Positions 1 through 8,454 of a stretch of DNA of 64,000 nucleotides are shown in pieces. The DNA lies in the NCBI RefSeq assembly GCF_010994375.1, contig NZ_WHMA01000003.1:186001-250000 (forward strand). Direction: 5' to 3'. The notes beneath the pieces were generated by a model. The model was not told where the DNA came from and ran no database searches. It saw only the letters and a list, made by a program, of their open reading frames with translations. Numbering within the stretch: the first letter of the stretch is position 1; each line of letters begins with the position of its first letter. The stretch comes from Halomonas sp. NO4. Its GTDB lineage: Bacteria > Pseudomonadota > Gammaproteobacteria > Pseudomonadales > Halomonadaceae. Both the position numbers and the translations under genes were made by a program.

Positions 1-717
1 TTGGCAACATATCGAACGGGGAAGAGCGTCATTCTATATGATGCGCACAGTGTATGTGACGCCGAGTCAGCGCCACAAATCGGCCCAGCCCTCTTCGACC
101 CCGATGCTTGGCGTCAGCGAGGCCGGGTGGTCGGCGAAGCGCCGGGGCGCGGCGCCAGCCTGTTCCTCTCCGCCGGAGCAGAAGAGTGGGTGCTGCGCCA
201 CTACCGCCGCGGCGGCATGATCGCCCGGCTGAGTGAGCGTCGCTACGTCTGGACCGGCCTGGAACGCACCCGGGCCTTTCGGGAGTTCCAGCTGACGGCT
301 GACCTGCATGCCCAGGGCCTGCCCGTGCCGCGACCGGTGGCCGCCGGCGTGACCCGCCACGGCCTCACCTACGAGGCCGCCCTGATCACGGTGCGCATCC
401 CCGACGCCCGTGCCCTGGCCGACCTGCTGCTTGCCGATGAAGCCGACGACGAGTTACTGCAACGCGTTGGCGCCACCATCCGCCGCTTCCACGACGCCGG
501 GCTGGATCACGTCGACCTCAACGCGCGCAATCTGCTGGTGGATCGAGGGGGTAAAGTGTGGATGATCGACCTGGATCGCTGTCGGGTGAGGAAGGCAGGA
601 AGATGGCAACAAGCCAACCTGGAGAGACTGCAACGGTCGCTATCCCGGTTCTGTCCGCAGCCCGAGTCGATCTCACACATCATACGCACCGCCTATGACA
701 ACGCCACGGTTGCGTAA
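1..717 (+). CDS. kdkA: 3-deoxy-D-manno-octulosonic acid (Kdo) kinase
   Basis: This protein should phosphorylate Kdo at O-4 in the LPS inner core at the cytoplasmic face of the inner membrane. It is a 238-residue small kinase-like fold. The catalytic loop HVDLNARNLL (about residues 169-178) and the following WMIDLD (metal-binding Asp) are visible, and the segment around RHYRRGG resembles the nucleotide-binding part of Haemophilus KdkA. Length matches the family (about 240 residues). The reading frame opens with a TTG at the first base of the window, so the true start may lie upstream. It faces the minus-strand glycosyltransferases of the same LPS cluster. WaaP-type heptose kinase is the alternative, but size and motifs favour KdkA. 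Confidence 0.82.
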   Translation: MATYRTGKSVILYDAHSVCDAESAPQIGPALFDPDAWRQRGRVVGEAPGRGASLFLSAGAEEWVLRHYRRGGMIARLSERRYVWTGLERTRAFREFQLTADLHAQGLPVPRPVAAGVTRHGLTYEAALITVRIPDARALADLLLADEADDELLQRVGATIRRFHDAGLDHVDLNARNLLVDRGGKVWMIDLDRCRVRKAGRWQQANLERLQRSLSRFCPQPESISHIIRTAYDNATVA

Positions 718-723
718 CACCGC

Positions 724-1695
724 TCATCGCTGTCCAGAGAGACGTAGGTACTTATCGAACACCAACAAGGAAATCAACATTTCCATCTGCGGCTGATAGA
801 ACGGAGCGACATGTCGCTTAGCGTTGGCAATAATGACACGTGCTTCATCGGTATGGCGTGTGTAGTAATCAATCTTTTCTTCCAGATCCGAATAGTCATC
901 AGCCAGGCACACATAATGCTGATTCGGAACCAGCAGCCCTTCCATGAACCAGGTTTCAAAGCGAGGCCTACGCATGAAACAAAGGGAGTCTGAGGACATG
1001 ATCCATTTTAGGTTGGTAGCGACATCGTTGCCTTCAATGCTCAGAATAAAGCGGTACCTGAGCTGATCCTGCAGCGACATAAAGGGCCGGCGATACGGCT
1101 CTGTCGCTGGCTTATTGTCGGTTGCCCCTACATCGCACAGCGGGTTGGCGAAGTGTCTTGCCAGAAACTCGCGGCGATGCGGCTGGTGAGCAGCGCCTCT
1201 CCAGACTAGCCGCGGCGTTTTTTCCTCAAAGGTCAGCGGGTCAGGGATTCGATAATAATGGCGGATTGAGTCCAGCTTTAGTAGAACCGAACGGGCATTT
1301 TCCTCTATGCCAGCTATCGGTCGACTCTTCACAAATGCCGGCCAATCAGGCACTTGCGTCACATCACCAAAGACATAATGAAATTGGCATGTTTCAGGAA
1401 AGTATCGGGATACGCGATACAGGTCGAAATGATAGGTCGATTTATCCAGACTTGCGCGAAAGTCTCGATTGAGAACTGCTTCCGAGCCTGTCCTGAAAGG
1501 AGTATTTAGCCTATTATAATAAGCGACTCGATGCTTCACCATTTTCCGCGTTTCTTCCGGTAAGGCATTCAGTCTGTCGAGGCAGGCCTCTCTCTGTCGA
1601 CGATAGAGCGCTCTGGGTATTAGCTGTCCTACCCCCTCAGTTGCGTAGTAACTCCAGCGCTGCAGATTTTTTTGCAATCGCTCTACATTTTTCAT
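724..1695 (-). CDS. Glycosyltransferase family 90 (LpsA/CAP10-like)
   Basis: Predicted to add a sugar to the LPS core or another cell-surface glycan. The 323-residue protein has features of the CAP10/LpsA family: a LVWRGAAHQPHRREF segment in the middle (about residues 165-179), YRFILSIEGNDVATNLKWIMSS (about 213-234, the most conserved family block) and a FMEGLLVPNQHYV segment near the C-terminus. No signal peptide or membrane segment is seen. Base composition is visibly poorer in GC than the flanking genes, which suggests acquisition, as is common for surface-glycan genes. It lies 27 bases downstream of the GT4 gene on the same strand, so the two are probably co-transcribed. The acceptor sugar cannot be deduced. 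Confidence 0.78.
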   Translation of the reverse strand: MKNVERLQKNLQRWSYYATEGVGQLIPRALYRRQREACLDRLNALPEETRKMVKHRVAYYNRLNTPFRTGSEAVLNRDFRASLDKSTYHFDLYRVSRYFPETCQFHYVFGDVTQVPDWPAFVKSRPIAGIEENARSVLLKLDSIRHYYRIPDPLTFEEKTPRLVWRGAAHQPHRREFLARHFANPLCDVGATDNKPATEPYRRPFMSLQDQLRYRFILSIEGNDVATNLKWIMSSDSLCFMRRPRFETWFMEGLLVPNQHYVCLADDYSDLEEKIDYYTRHTDEARVIIANAKRHVAPFYQPQMEMLISLLVFDKYLRLSGQR

Positions 1696-1722
1696 GTCCG
1701 CTCTTTACTCCGTCACAACAGT

Positions 1723-2802
1723 CTAAGCCGTTCCAGCGCTGTTGAGTGCTTGTTCATACAGTGTCATATAAGCGGCAGCCATCGCCGCGGGTGTATAAAG
1801 ATCGAGTTGCGCTGCGGCAGCATCTACAAGGCGACGGCACAGGGCTGGCATGTCGTGCAGGCATTTCAGCGCCTCTGCGAGTGCTAGGGCATCCCCTGGT
1901 GGTACCAGCAAACCTGTCGAGTCGTGGTGCACGATATCGGGAATGCCTCCTACCTCGGTTGCAACGATCGGCACGCCAGCATCCATCACATCCAGCAATA
2001 CCGAACCAAGTCCTTCGTTGCGTGATGGGAAGGCAAAGACGTCCAAGCCGGCCAAATAATCACCGATATTTTCCTTGAAACCCAGCCAGGTGACGTTCGA
2101 GAGATCGGCCGATTCGCGCTGCAATACTTCGCGATCCTCGCCATCACCAAGGAAAACGAAGTGAATATCAGGAAACTGCGACTCCAGGATGCGTGCCGCT
2201 TCCAGCAGCACGCGCTGCCCCTTGTGTCGATCCACCAGGGCGCCGGCATGACCCACCAGGAACTTCCCGGGAAAGGCCGCGCGAATGCACTGCGTCGCCT
2301 CTTGGGAACGCGCCAGCCCCGAGAAGGCGCTGGGTATGAGCTTAATGTCGCCCCAGTCGCGTGCCTCGAGCTGGCGCTGTATCACGCGTGAAATGGCTAC
2401 GCGTCGGGCTGCACGGCGATAGCACCAGCGATTGACAGCGTTGTCTTTGACCGGCGTGTCGACCCGCCGTGTCAATATATAGGGCGTGCCTTTCATGAGG
2501 CGATGCAGGGCCGCCCAGTGCACGGCCTTGGCCTCGTGAGCATGCACGATATCCACCTGCCCCACTGCTCGATGCCCAGCCAACTGGTGATTGGCTGCCA
2601 CAAATCCAAGGTGAGCGACTCCAGCAAGGTGGTCACGCAGGGGCGAATCCTTTCGGCATACCAGGGTTTGCTGTAGATTGCTGCGGGACGCCAAGGCCTT
2701 GATCAGCAGGGCTGTCTGGCGTTCGCCTCCCCTGAAGCCCTTGGCCAGGTTGACGTGTACGATATTCAATGTGCTGTCACACGAGATTGTTTCCAAAAGC
2801 AA
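1723..2802 (-). CDS. Glycosyltransferase family 4, LPS core type
   Basis: A GT-B fold glycosyltransferase of about 350 residues, probably acting on LPS core. The N-terminal half begins NIVHVNLAKGFRGGERQ, a typical donor-independent GT4 start. The C-terminal half has FVFLGDGEDR and the nucleotide-sugar binding EX7E region within FPSRNEGLGSVLLDVMDAG (about residues 258-276), then GGIPDIVHH. The longest frame starts at a TTG (2802). Another TTG at 2769 would begin directly at NIVHVN and looks more family-like, but neither has a clear ribosome binding site. It is transcribed with the downstream GT90 gene and diverges from the GT2 gene. Donor and linkage are not predictable from sequence alone. 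Confidence 0.8.
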   Translation of the reverse strand: MLLETISCDSTLNIVHVNLAKGFRGGERQTALLIKALASRSNLQQTLVCRKDSPLRDHLAGVAHLGFVAANHQLAGHRAVGQVDIVHAHEAKAVHWAALHRLMKGTPYILTRRVDTPVKDNAVNRWCYRRAARRVAISRVIQRQLEARDWGDIKLIPSAFSGLARSQEATQCIRAAFPGKFLVGHAGALVDRHKGQRVLLEAARILESQFPDIHFVFLGDGEDREVLQRESADLSNVTWLGFKENIGDYLAGLDVFAFPSRNEGLGSVLLDVMDAGVPIVATEVGGIPDIVHHDSTGLLVPPGDALALAEALKCLHDMPALCRRLVDAAAAQLDLYTPAAMAAAYMTLYEQALNSAGTA

Positions 2803-2866
2803 CAGGATAGCAGCGCATGCTCCCCGCTCCTATCCCAGGCCACCGCCGCCTTGACAGGAAACCGAC

Positions 2867-3634
2867 ATGATCCATGGCATTAGCGTCGTCATCATCACCC
2901 GTGATGCGGGTGACACTTTGGAGCAAACCCTGTCGGTACTCCAGCCTTTCGATGATGTGGTCATCTATGACAACGGCTCCACGGACAGCACCCTGTCCAT
3001 TGCGAAAGGCTATACCAACGTACGGCTGCATCAGGGCCCCTTCTACGGTTTCGGGCCCACCAAGCACCATGCCGTTTCGCTCGCCCGCCATGACTGGGTG
3101 CTGTCGCTGGATGCCGACGAACACCCTGATGCCACCCTGCTCCAGACCCTGGAGGACTGGAACAGCGATACCCGTCGCAATGTTGCCGGAGAGATTCGTC
3201 GAAACAACCTGCTGCTCGGCAAGGTGGTACGCCATTCAGGATGGGGTAACGATTGGCTGATACGCCTGTTCAACCGACGCTACTGCAACTTCAGCGACGC
3301 CATGGTGCATGAGTCCGTGACGGTCGGAGAGGAAACACGAGTCGTTCGGCTAGAAGGAGCCATTGTGCATCAAGCGGTCAGCGATCTCTCGCAGTTCCTC
3401 GAGAAGGTCAACCGCTACTCATCCATTCGCGCCGAGCACAGCCGACGCAGCCTGCCTCCCGCGCTGATTCTCGCCAAGAGCCTATTTGCCTTCGTGAGGA
3501 CCTACTGCTTTCGCCTGGGCTTCCTGGATGGCTGGCGCGGACTGGTCATCGCCTTCTCCAATGCCAATGGCGTATTCTGGAAGCACATGAAGGCGCATGC
3601 TCGCCATGAGGGGGCTCGCACCCCCAGGCAGTAA
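2867..3634 (+). CDS. Glycosyltransferase family 2, WaaE/LgtF-like
   Basis: Likely beta-glycosyltransferase that extends the first heptose of the LPS core, as WaaE of Klebsiella and LgtF of Haemophilus do. The GT-A features are clear: SVVIITRDAGDTLEQTL at the N-terminus, the DNGSTDST nucleotide-binding motif (about residues 45-52), the DXD-like SLDADEHP (about 80-87), and the WaaE-typical GWGNDWLIRLFNRR with a following MVHESV. It is 255 residues, the usual family length. The C-terminal part contains a hydrophobic, membrane-associating stretch (LAKSLFAFVRTYCFRLGFLD). It diverges from the GT4 gene and its 3' end is 55 bases from the next plus-strand gene. Confidence 0.8.
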   Translation: MIHGISVVIITRDAGDTLEQTLSVLQPFDDVVIYDNGSTDSTLSIAKGYTNVRLHQGPFYGFGPTKHHAVSLARHDWVLSLDADEHPDATLLQTLEDWNSDTRRNVAGEIRRNNLLLGKVVRHSGWGNDWLIRLFNRRYCNFSDAMVHESVTVGEETRVVRLEGAIVHQAVSDLSQFLEKVNRYSSIRAEHSRRSLPPALILAKSLFAFVRTYCFRLGFLDGWRGLVIAFSNANGVFWKHMKAHARHEGARTPRQ

Positions 3635-3689
3635 GCGGTGCTCAACAGCGCCTTGGTGCGCCTCCTACAGTCAGCCTCCTGATGAACAC

Positions 3690-5351
3690 ATGATGCGTAT
3701 ACCCTTCACATCACAGCACCTGCGCTGGGCGGCCCTACTGGTCCTCGGCCTGTGGTTGAGCCACGCCGTTGTGTCCATTGCCCTGCTGCCGGCCTGGCTG
3801 ATGGCGCCGATCACGGCGGGCTGGCTGTGGCTGGCCCACGCCTTTCGCTGGGGGGCGTCGGAGCCTCCCTCGCGACGTAGCTGGCCCTGGTCGCTGCTGC
3901 CCATCGCCCTCTGGGGACTCTACATCTACCTGGCCGACAGCTTCGGCGAGGTCGACCTGGGCGCGATCTTCTTTCACCTCCAGGCCGGCATGCAAGGGCA
4001 TGGCGGGGTCAATCGCACGCTGGCCGCCGTCGGCTACACCCTGTCGATGATCGCCCTGCTGGCGAGCTTCACCTGGCTGACGCACCACGATGGCCGCTGG
4101 CACCGGGCCGAGCACTTCCTGGCCCTGGCGCTCCTGGCCAGCAACCCGCTGCTCTACGGCGTCTCCCAGCGCGGCGCCGCCATCGTCACCGACGATGGCG
4201 CCTGGCTCGACCGCCGCTACGTCGAGCCCGTGGTCCTCGAAGCCCCCTCGTCACCGCCCAACCTGCTACTGCTCTACCTGGAAAGCATCGAGCGCACCTA
4301 CGCCGACCGCGAACGCTTTGGCGATGCCTACGCCGACCTCGAGGCCCTCGGCGAGGAAGCCCTGGTCTTCGAGGGCGTCAAGCAGATCGACAACACCGGC
4401 TGGACCATGGCCGGCATGATCGCCAGCCAGTGCGGCACGCCGCTGATGCCGGCCGGGCTGCTGCACGACAGTCAGCTCGAGCCGCTCAACCGGGTGGTAC
4501 CGGGCGTGGACTGCCTGGGCGACGTGCTCTCGGAGCACGGCTACCGGCTGAGCTACCTGGGCGGCGCCAGCACCGATTTCGCCGGCAAGGGGGTCTTCTA
4601 CAACGACCACGGCTTCGACCGGATACTGGGCCGCGACGAGCTTCAACCCCGCCTGGACGACCCGGACTACGTCAACAACTGGGGGCTCTACGACGACTCC
4701 CTCTACGATTTCACGGTCGAGGAGATCCGCCGGCTGAACGAAGCCGGCGAACCGTGGGGCTTGGTCAACCTGAGCATCACCGGCCACGCCCCCTACGGCT
4801 ACCCCGCCGAACGCTGTCGTGAGCGCCAGGGCGAGTTCGACGACCAGGATATCCTCTACTCCGTGGAGTGCTCCGCCTGGCTGGCCCGTAACCTGCTCGC
4901 GCGCCTGGACGACGAAGGCCTTCTGAACAATACCTTGGTGGTCATCGCCAGCGACCACTTGACCATGCGCGTCTCCGCCTGGGAGCAGCTCATCGAGAGT
5001 GAGCGCGAGAACACCTTCATGCTGCTCGGCCCCTACGTACCGGCGGAGCGCCGCCAGCGCGAGGCCTCCATGATGGATGTCTTTCCCACGGTGCTGGAGG
5101 CCATGGGCTTCACCATCGACTGGCACCGGGCGGGCCTGGGGGTGTCCCTTCTCTCCAACGAGCCCACCCTCGTGGAAGAACATGGCGTGGAGGCGCTCAA
5201 TGCCCGCATGCGTGGGGAGACCGCCCTGCAGGAACGCTTGTGGGAGGGCCTGGCTCCCCAGGGGGCCGAGAAGGAACCGGCCACGCCCCAGGAGCAGGTG
5301 GTGGAGACCCCGGAGGACGTCGCCGACGACCCCATCCCGGGAATGCAGTGA
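3690..5351 (+). CDS. Phosphoglycerol transferase-like sulfatase-fold membrane protein (OpgB/MdoB-like)
   Basis: Membrane-anchored enzyme of the alkaline phosphatase/sulfatase superfamily, predicted to transfer phosphoglycerol (or phosphoethanolamine) to a periplasmic glycan. The N-terminal ~170 residues form four to five membrane segments. The periplasmic domain begins near LLLYLESIERTYADRE, where OpgB has its metal-binding Glu, and continues with DNTGWTMAGMIASQCG holding the nucleophile Thr/Ser region, then YDDSLYDF and IASDHLTM with metal-binding Asp/His. The frame is open 93 bases further upstream but overlaps the GT2 gene; the ATG at 3690 or 3693 begins the first hydrophobic segment and is chosen. 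A C-terminal tail of about 30 residues is Pro/Glu-rich and probably disordered. Substrate could be osmoregulated glucan or LPS core. Confidence 0.72.
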   Translation: MMRIPFTSQHLRWAALLVLGLWLSHAVVSIALLPAWLMAPITAGWLWLAHAFRWGASEPPSRRSWPWSLLPIALWGLYIYLADSFGEVDLGAIFFHLQAGMQGHGGVNRTLAAVGYTLSMIALLASFTWLTHHDGRWHRAEHFLALALLASNPLLYGVSQRGAAIVTDDGAWLDRRYVEPVVLEAPSSPPNLLLLYLESIERTYADRERFGDAYADLEALGEEALVFEGVKQIDNTGWTMAGMIASQCGTPLMPAGLLHDSQLEPLNRVVPGVDCLGDVLSEHGYRLSYLGGASTDFAGKGVFYNDHGFDRILGRDELQPRLDDPDYVNNWGLYDDSLYDFTVEEIRRLNEAGEPWGLVNLSITGHAPYGYPAERCRERQGEFDDQDILYSVECSAWLARNLLARLDDEGLLNNTLVVIASDHLTMRVSAWEQLIESERENTFMLLGPYVPAERRQREASMMDVFPTVLEAMGFTIDWHRAGLGVSLLSNEPTLVEEHGVEALNARMRGETALQERLWEGLAPQGAEKEPATPQEQVVETPEDVADDPIPGMQ

Positions 5352-5359
5352 CGCCGCGC

Positions 5360-6412
5360 TCAGCCGCTGACGATGCGCTGGTGCCCCCACCGCTCGGCTT
5401 CGCGGATCGCCTGCAGCAGCCGCAGGGGTGAGAGGTCGACCAGGCAGCGGGTGTGGCCGAGCGGGCAGTGGCGCTCGAAGCAGGGCGAGCACTCGAGGGC
5501 AAGATAGTGGATCTCGGCGTTGCCGCTGAGCGGGGGCGTATAGGTCGGCGACGAGGAGCCGTAGACGGCCTGCACTCGGGTGCCCACTGCCGCTGCCACG
5601 TGCATCAGGCCGGAGTCGTTGGTGACCACCTGGTGGCAGTCGGCCAGCATGTCGACCGCATCGGCCAGGCGCGTCTTTCCGCACAGGTTGTGCACGCCCG
5701 CCACATCGGCGCTGATCGTCTCACCCGCCTCGGCATCCTTGGGCCCGCCCAGTACGCGCACCTCGAAGCCGTCGGCAACGAGACGTTCGGCCAGTTCGCG
5801 GAAGTGCGCAAGCGGCCACTGCTTGGCCGGGCCGTATTCCGCGCCGGGCATCAGCCCGATCGCCGGGCGGCGGGAAAGTCCCAGCGCCTCGCGCAGCGCC
5901 GCCTGATTGTCGCCATCCACCTTGAGCCTCGGCCGCGGGATGGCGAAGTCGCCCCGTGCCGCTGCCTCGGGAGGCAGCCCCAGGGCCACGAAGCGCTTCA
6001 CGGTCTGGTCCAGTACCGTCTTGTCGAGGGCACGGCGGTCATTGAGCAGGCCGTAGCGCTGCTCGCCGGTGAAGCCGGTACGCCGCGGGATGCGCGCCAG
6101 GAAAGGCACCAGGGCGGCTTTCCAGGAGCGCGGCAGCACGATCGCCCGGTCGAAGCGTCCGCGCAGCTGACGGGCCAGGCTGCGGCGCGCGCGCCAACCG
6201 AACTCGCCGTGGTCGGCGGCCAGGCTGGCCACCTCGTCCACCTCCGGCATGCGCTCGAGGATCGGCTGCGACCAGGCCGGGGCCACCACGCCCAGATAGC
6301 AGCCGGGATGACGCGTCTTGAGCGTCTTGAACAGGCTCTGCGCCATCACCATGTCACCGACCCAGGAGGGACCGACAACGAGGATGCGCGGCGCCGTGCC
6401 GACGTCAACCAT
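5360..6412 (-). CDS. waaF: ADP-heptose:LPS heptosyltransferase II
   Basis: Adds the second L-glycero-D-manno-heptose to the LPS inner core in the cytoplasm. The 350-residue GT9 protein starts with the family signature [18 protein letters not shown] (residues about 9-26). The C-terminal ADP-heptose-binding half has [16 protein letters not shown] and the conserved [14 protein letters not shown], and the late [16 protein letters not shown] Cys-rich stretch is typical of WaaF. Its start overlaps the 3' end of hldD by 8 bases on the same strand, so the two form an operon in which the donor-sugar epimerase and the transferase are translationally coupled. It is convergent with the OpgB-like gene. 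Confidence 0.92.
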   Translation of the reverse strand: MVDVGTAPRILVVGPSWVGDMVMAQSLFKTLKTRHPGCYLGVVAPAWSQPILERMPEVDEVASLAADHGEFGWRARRSLARQLRGRFDRAIVLPRSWKAALVPFLARIPRRTGFTGEQRYGLLNDRRALDKTVLDQTVKRFVALGLPPEAAARGDFAIPRPRLKVDGDNQAALREALGLSRRPAIGLMPGAEYGPAKQWPLAHFRELAERLVADGFEVRVLGGPKDAEAGETISADVAGVHNLCGKTRLADAVDMLADCHQVVTNDSGLMHVAAAVGTRVQAVYGSSSPTYTPPLSGNAEIHYLALECSPCFERHCPLGHTRCLVDLSPLRLLQAIREAERWGHQRIVSG

Positions 6413-7361
6413 TCAGCCACTCCAGGTAGTCGCGCACCCCTTCAGCCACGGTACGGAACTCGCGATCGTAGCCCGCCTCGCGCAGCCGCGAGATGTCGGC
6501 ACGCGTATAGCTCTGGTAACGCCCCTTGAGCTCCGCGGGGAAATCGATGTACTCGATGGTGCCGCGCCCGTAGTAGTCGGTCACCGCCTCGCCGATCGCC
6601 TTGAAGGGCTCGGCACGGCCAGTCCCCAGGTTGAAGAGCCCGGACTTGTCGGGATGGTCGAGGAACCAGAGATTGACGTCCACCACGTCGCCCACGTAGA
6701 CGAAGTCGCGGCTCTGCATCCCGGCCTCATAGCCGTCCCAGGCGCCGAACAGCCTGACCGTCTGGCCGTCGCGAATCTGGGTATGGTGGTGGTAGGCAAC
6801 GCTGGCCATCTTGCCCTTGTGCTGCTCGCGGGGGCCATAGACATTGAAGTAGCGAAAGCCCACCACCTGGCTGTCGAACTCGTCCCAGCGGGCGCGCACG
6901 TACTGGTCGAAGAGCAGCTTGGAGTAGCCGTAGACGTTGAGCGGCTTCTCGTGCTCGGGAGCCTCCGCGAACACCTCGCTGCCGCCGTAGGTGGCCGCCG
7001 AGGAGGCGTAGAGGAAGGGGATGCCCTCGCGCTGGCAGAAATGCAGCAGCACCTTGGAGTACTCGAAATTGTTGTCGAGCATGAAGCGGCCGTCCCACTC
7101 GGTGGTGTCGGAGCAGGCCCCCTCGTGGAAGATCGCCTCGATGGGCGGCAGCCGCGAGGGCTCGCCGCGCAGCGCGGCCTCGACCCGGGCGCGGAAATCG
7201 TCCTTGTCCAGGTAGTCGCCCAGCGTGCAGTCCGCCAGGTTGACGAACTTGGTGCCGTCACGCAGGTCGTCGACCACCAGGACGTCGTCGCGGCCGCGCG
7301 CATTGAGCGCCTTGACCAGATTGGCGCCGATGAAGCCGGCTCCGCCTGTCACTACGATCAT
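6405..7361 (-). CDS. hldD: ADP-L-glycero-D-manno-heptose 6-epimerase
   Basis: Converts ADP-D-glycero-beta-D-manno-heptose to the L-glycero form, the last step of the heptose donor pathway. The 318-residue SDR protein starts [16 protein letters not shown], the NADP-binding Rossmann motif. [22 protein letters not shown] and [13 protein letters not shown] (catalytic Tyr-X3-Lys) follow, and [15 protein letters not shown] is typical of HldD. The frame extends 38 codons further upstream, but the ATG at 7361 gives the E. coli-like start. It is divergent from glyQ with about 100 bases between the start codons. gmhB, the 7-phosphatase of the same pathway, lies 3.3 kb away behind glyS. Confidence 0.94.
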   Translation of the reverse strand: MIVVTGGAGFIGANLVKALNARGRDDVLVVDDLRDGTKFVNLADCTLGDYLDKDDFRARVEAALRGEPSRLPPIEAIFHEGACSDTTEWDGRFMLDNNFEYSKVLLHFCQREGIPFLYASSAATYGGSEVFAEAPEHEKPLNVYGYSKLLFDQYVRARWDEFDSQVVGFRYFNVYGPREQHKGKMASVAYHHHTQIRDGQTVRLFGAWDGYEAGMQSRDFVYVGDVVDVNLWFLDHPDKSGLFNLGTGRAEPFKAIGEAVTDYYGRGTIEYIDFPAELKGRYQSYTRADISRLREAGYDREFRTVAEGVRDYLEWLNG

Positions 7362-7459
7362 GGAATTCCTCGCTGCGGCGCAGTGGCTGCGCCTATAACC
7401 GATGTGCCTGTGATTGTATACTTGACGCCCAGTGAATTCATGGCCAACGGTGCTTTTCG

Positions 7460-8452
7460 ATGACGCTCTCGACACACTCGTCGCCCTCCAATCCGGGGAC
7501 GACGCCGGACGTGACGACCTTCCAGGGCCTGATCCTGGCTCTCCAGCAGTACTGGGCCGAACAGGGCTGCGTGGTGCTTCAACCGCTGGACATGGAGGTC
7601 GGCGCCGGCACCTTCCACCCCGCGACCTTCCTGCGCTCCATCGGCCCCGAGTCGTGGAATGCCGCCTACGTGCAGCCCTCGCGCCGTCCCACCGACGGCC
7701 GCTACGGCGAAAACCCCAATCGCCTTCAGCACTACTACCAGTTCCAGGTGGTGATGAAGCCCTCCCCCGCCGAGCTGCAGTCGCTCTACCTGGGCTCGCT
7801 GGAGCGCCTCGGTCTCGACCCGCTGGTCCACGACATCCGCTTCGTCGAGGACAACTGGGAATCGCCGACGCTGGGCGCCTGGGGGCTGGGCTGGGAGGTG
7901 TGGCTCAACGGCATGGAGGTGACCCAGTTCACCTACTTCCAGCAGGCCGGGGGGCTCGAGTGCTACCCAGTGACCGGGGAGCTCACCTACGGCCTGGAGC
8001 GCATCGCCATGTACCTGCAGGACGTCGACAGCGTCTATGACCTGGTGTGGACCGTCGCCCCGGACGGCACCCGGGTCACCTACGGCGACGTCTACCTGCA
8101 GAACGAGCGCGAACAATCCGCCTACAACTTCGAGCACGCCGACGTGCCGGCGCTGTTCGCCGCCTTCGACCACCAGGAGCAGGAGTGCACCAAGCTGCTC
8201 GCGGCGAGCCTGCCGCTGCCCGCCTACGAGCAGGTGCTCAAGGCCTCGCACACCTTCAACCTGCTCGATGCCCGCCACGCCATCTCGGTGACCGAGCGCC
8301 AGCGCTACATCCTGCGCGTGCGCACCATGGCCCGCGACGTGGCCCACGCCTACTACGCCTCGCGCCAGGCAGCCGGCTTCCCCATGGCGCCCGAGGCGCT
8401 GCGCCGTGAGCTGCTCGCCGCCGAACCGCAGACCGACCAGGGAGACGCTTGA
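7460..8452 (+). CDS. glyQ: Glycine--tRNA ligase alpha subunit
   Basis: Catalytic alpha subunit of the bacterial alpha2beta2 glycyl-tRNA synthetase. [18 protein letters not shown] and the class II motif segments [17 protein letters not shown] and [14 protein letters not shown] are diagnostic; FTYFQQAGG and [14 protein letters not shown] follow. The listed ATG gives 330 residues with a Ser/Pro-rich N-terminal extension of about 17 residues relative to E. coli (303). A GTG at 7511, directly before TTFQGL, has a GGGGA-like upstream sequence and may be the true start. The stop codon lies 2 bases before the glyS ATG, so the subunits are coupled. Confidence 0.95.
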   Translation: MTLSTHSSPSNPGTTPDVTTFQGLILALQQYWAEQGCVVLQPLDMEVGAGTFHPATFLRSIGPESWNAAYVQPSRRPTDGRYGENPNRLQHYYQFQVVMKPSPAELQSLYLGSLERLGLDPLVHDIRFVEDNWESPTLGAWGLGWEVWLNGMEVTQFTYFQQAGGLECYPVTGELTYGLERIAMYLQDVDSVYDLVWTVAPDGTRVTYGDVYLQNEREQSAYNFEHADVPALFAAFDHQEQECTKLLAASLPLPAYEQVLKASHTFNLLDARHAISVTERQRYILRVRTMARDVAHAYYASRQAAGFPMAPEALRRELLAAEPQTDQGDA

Positions 8453-8454
8453 GC

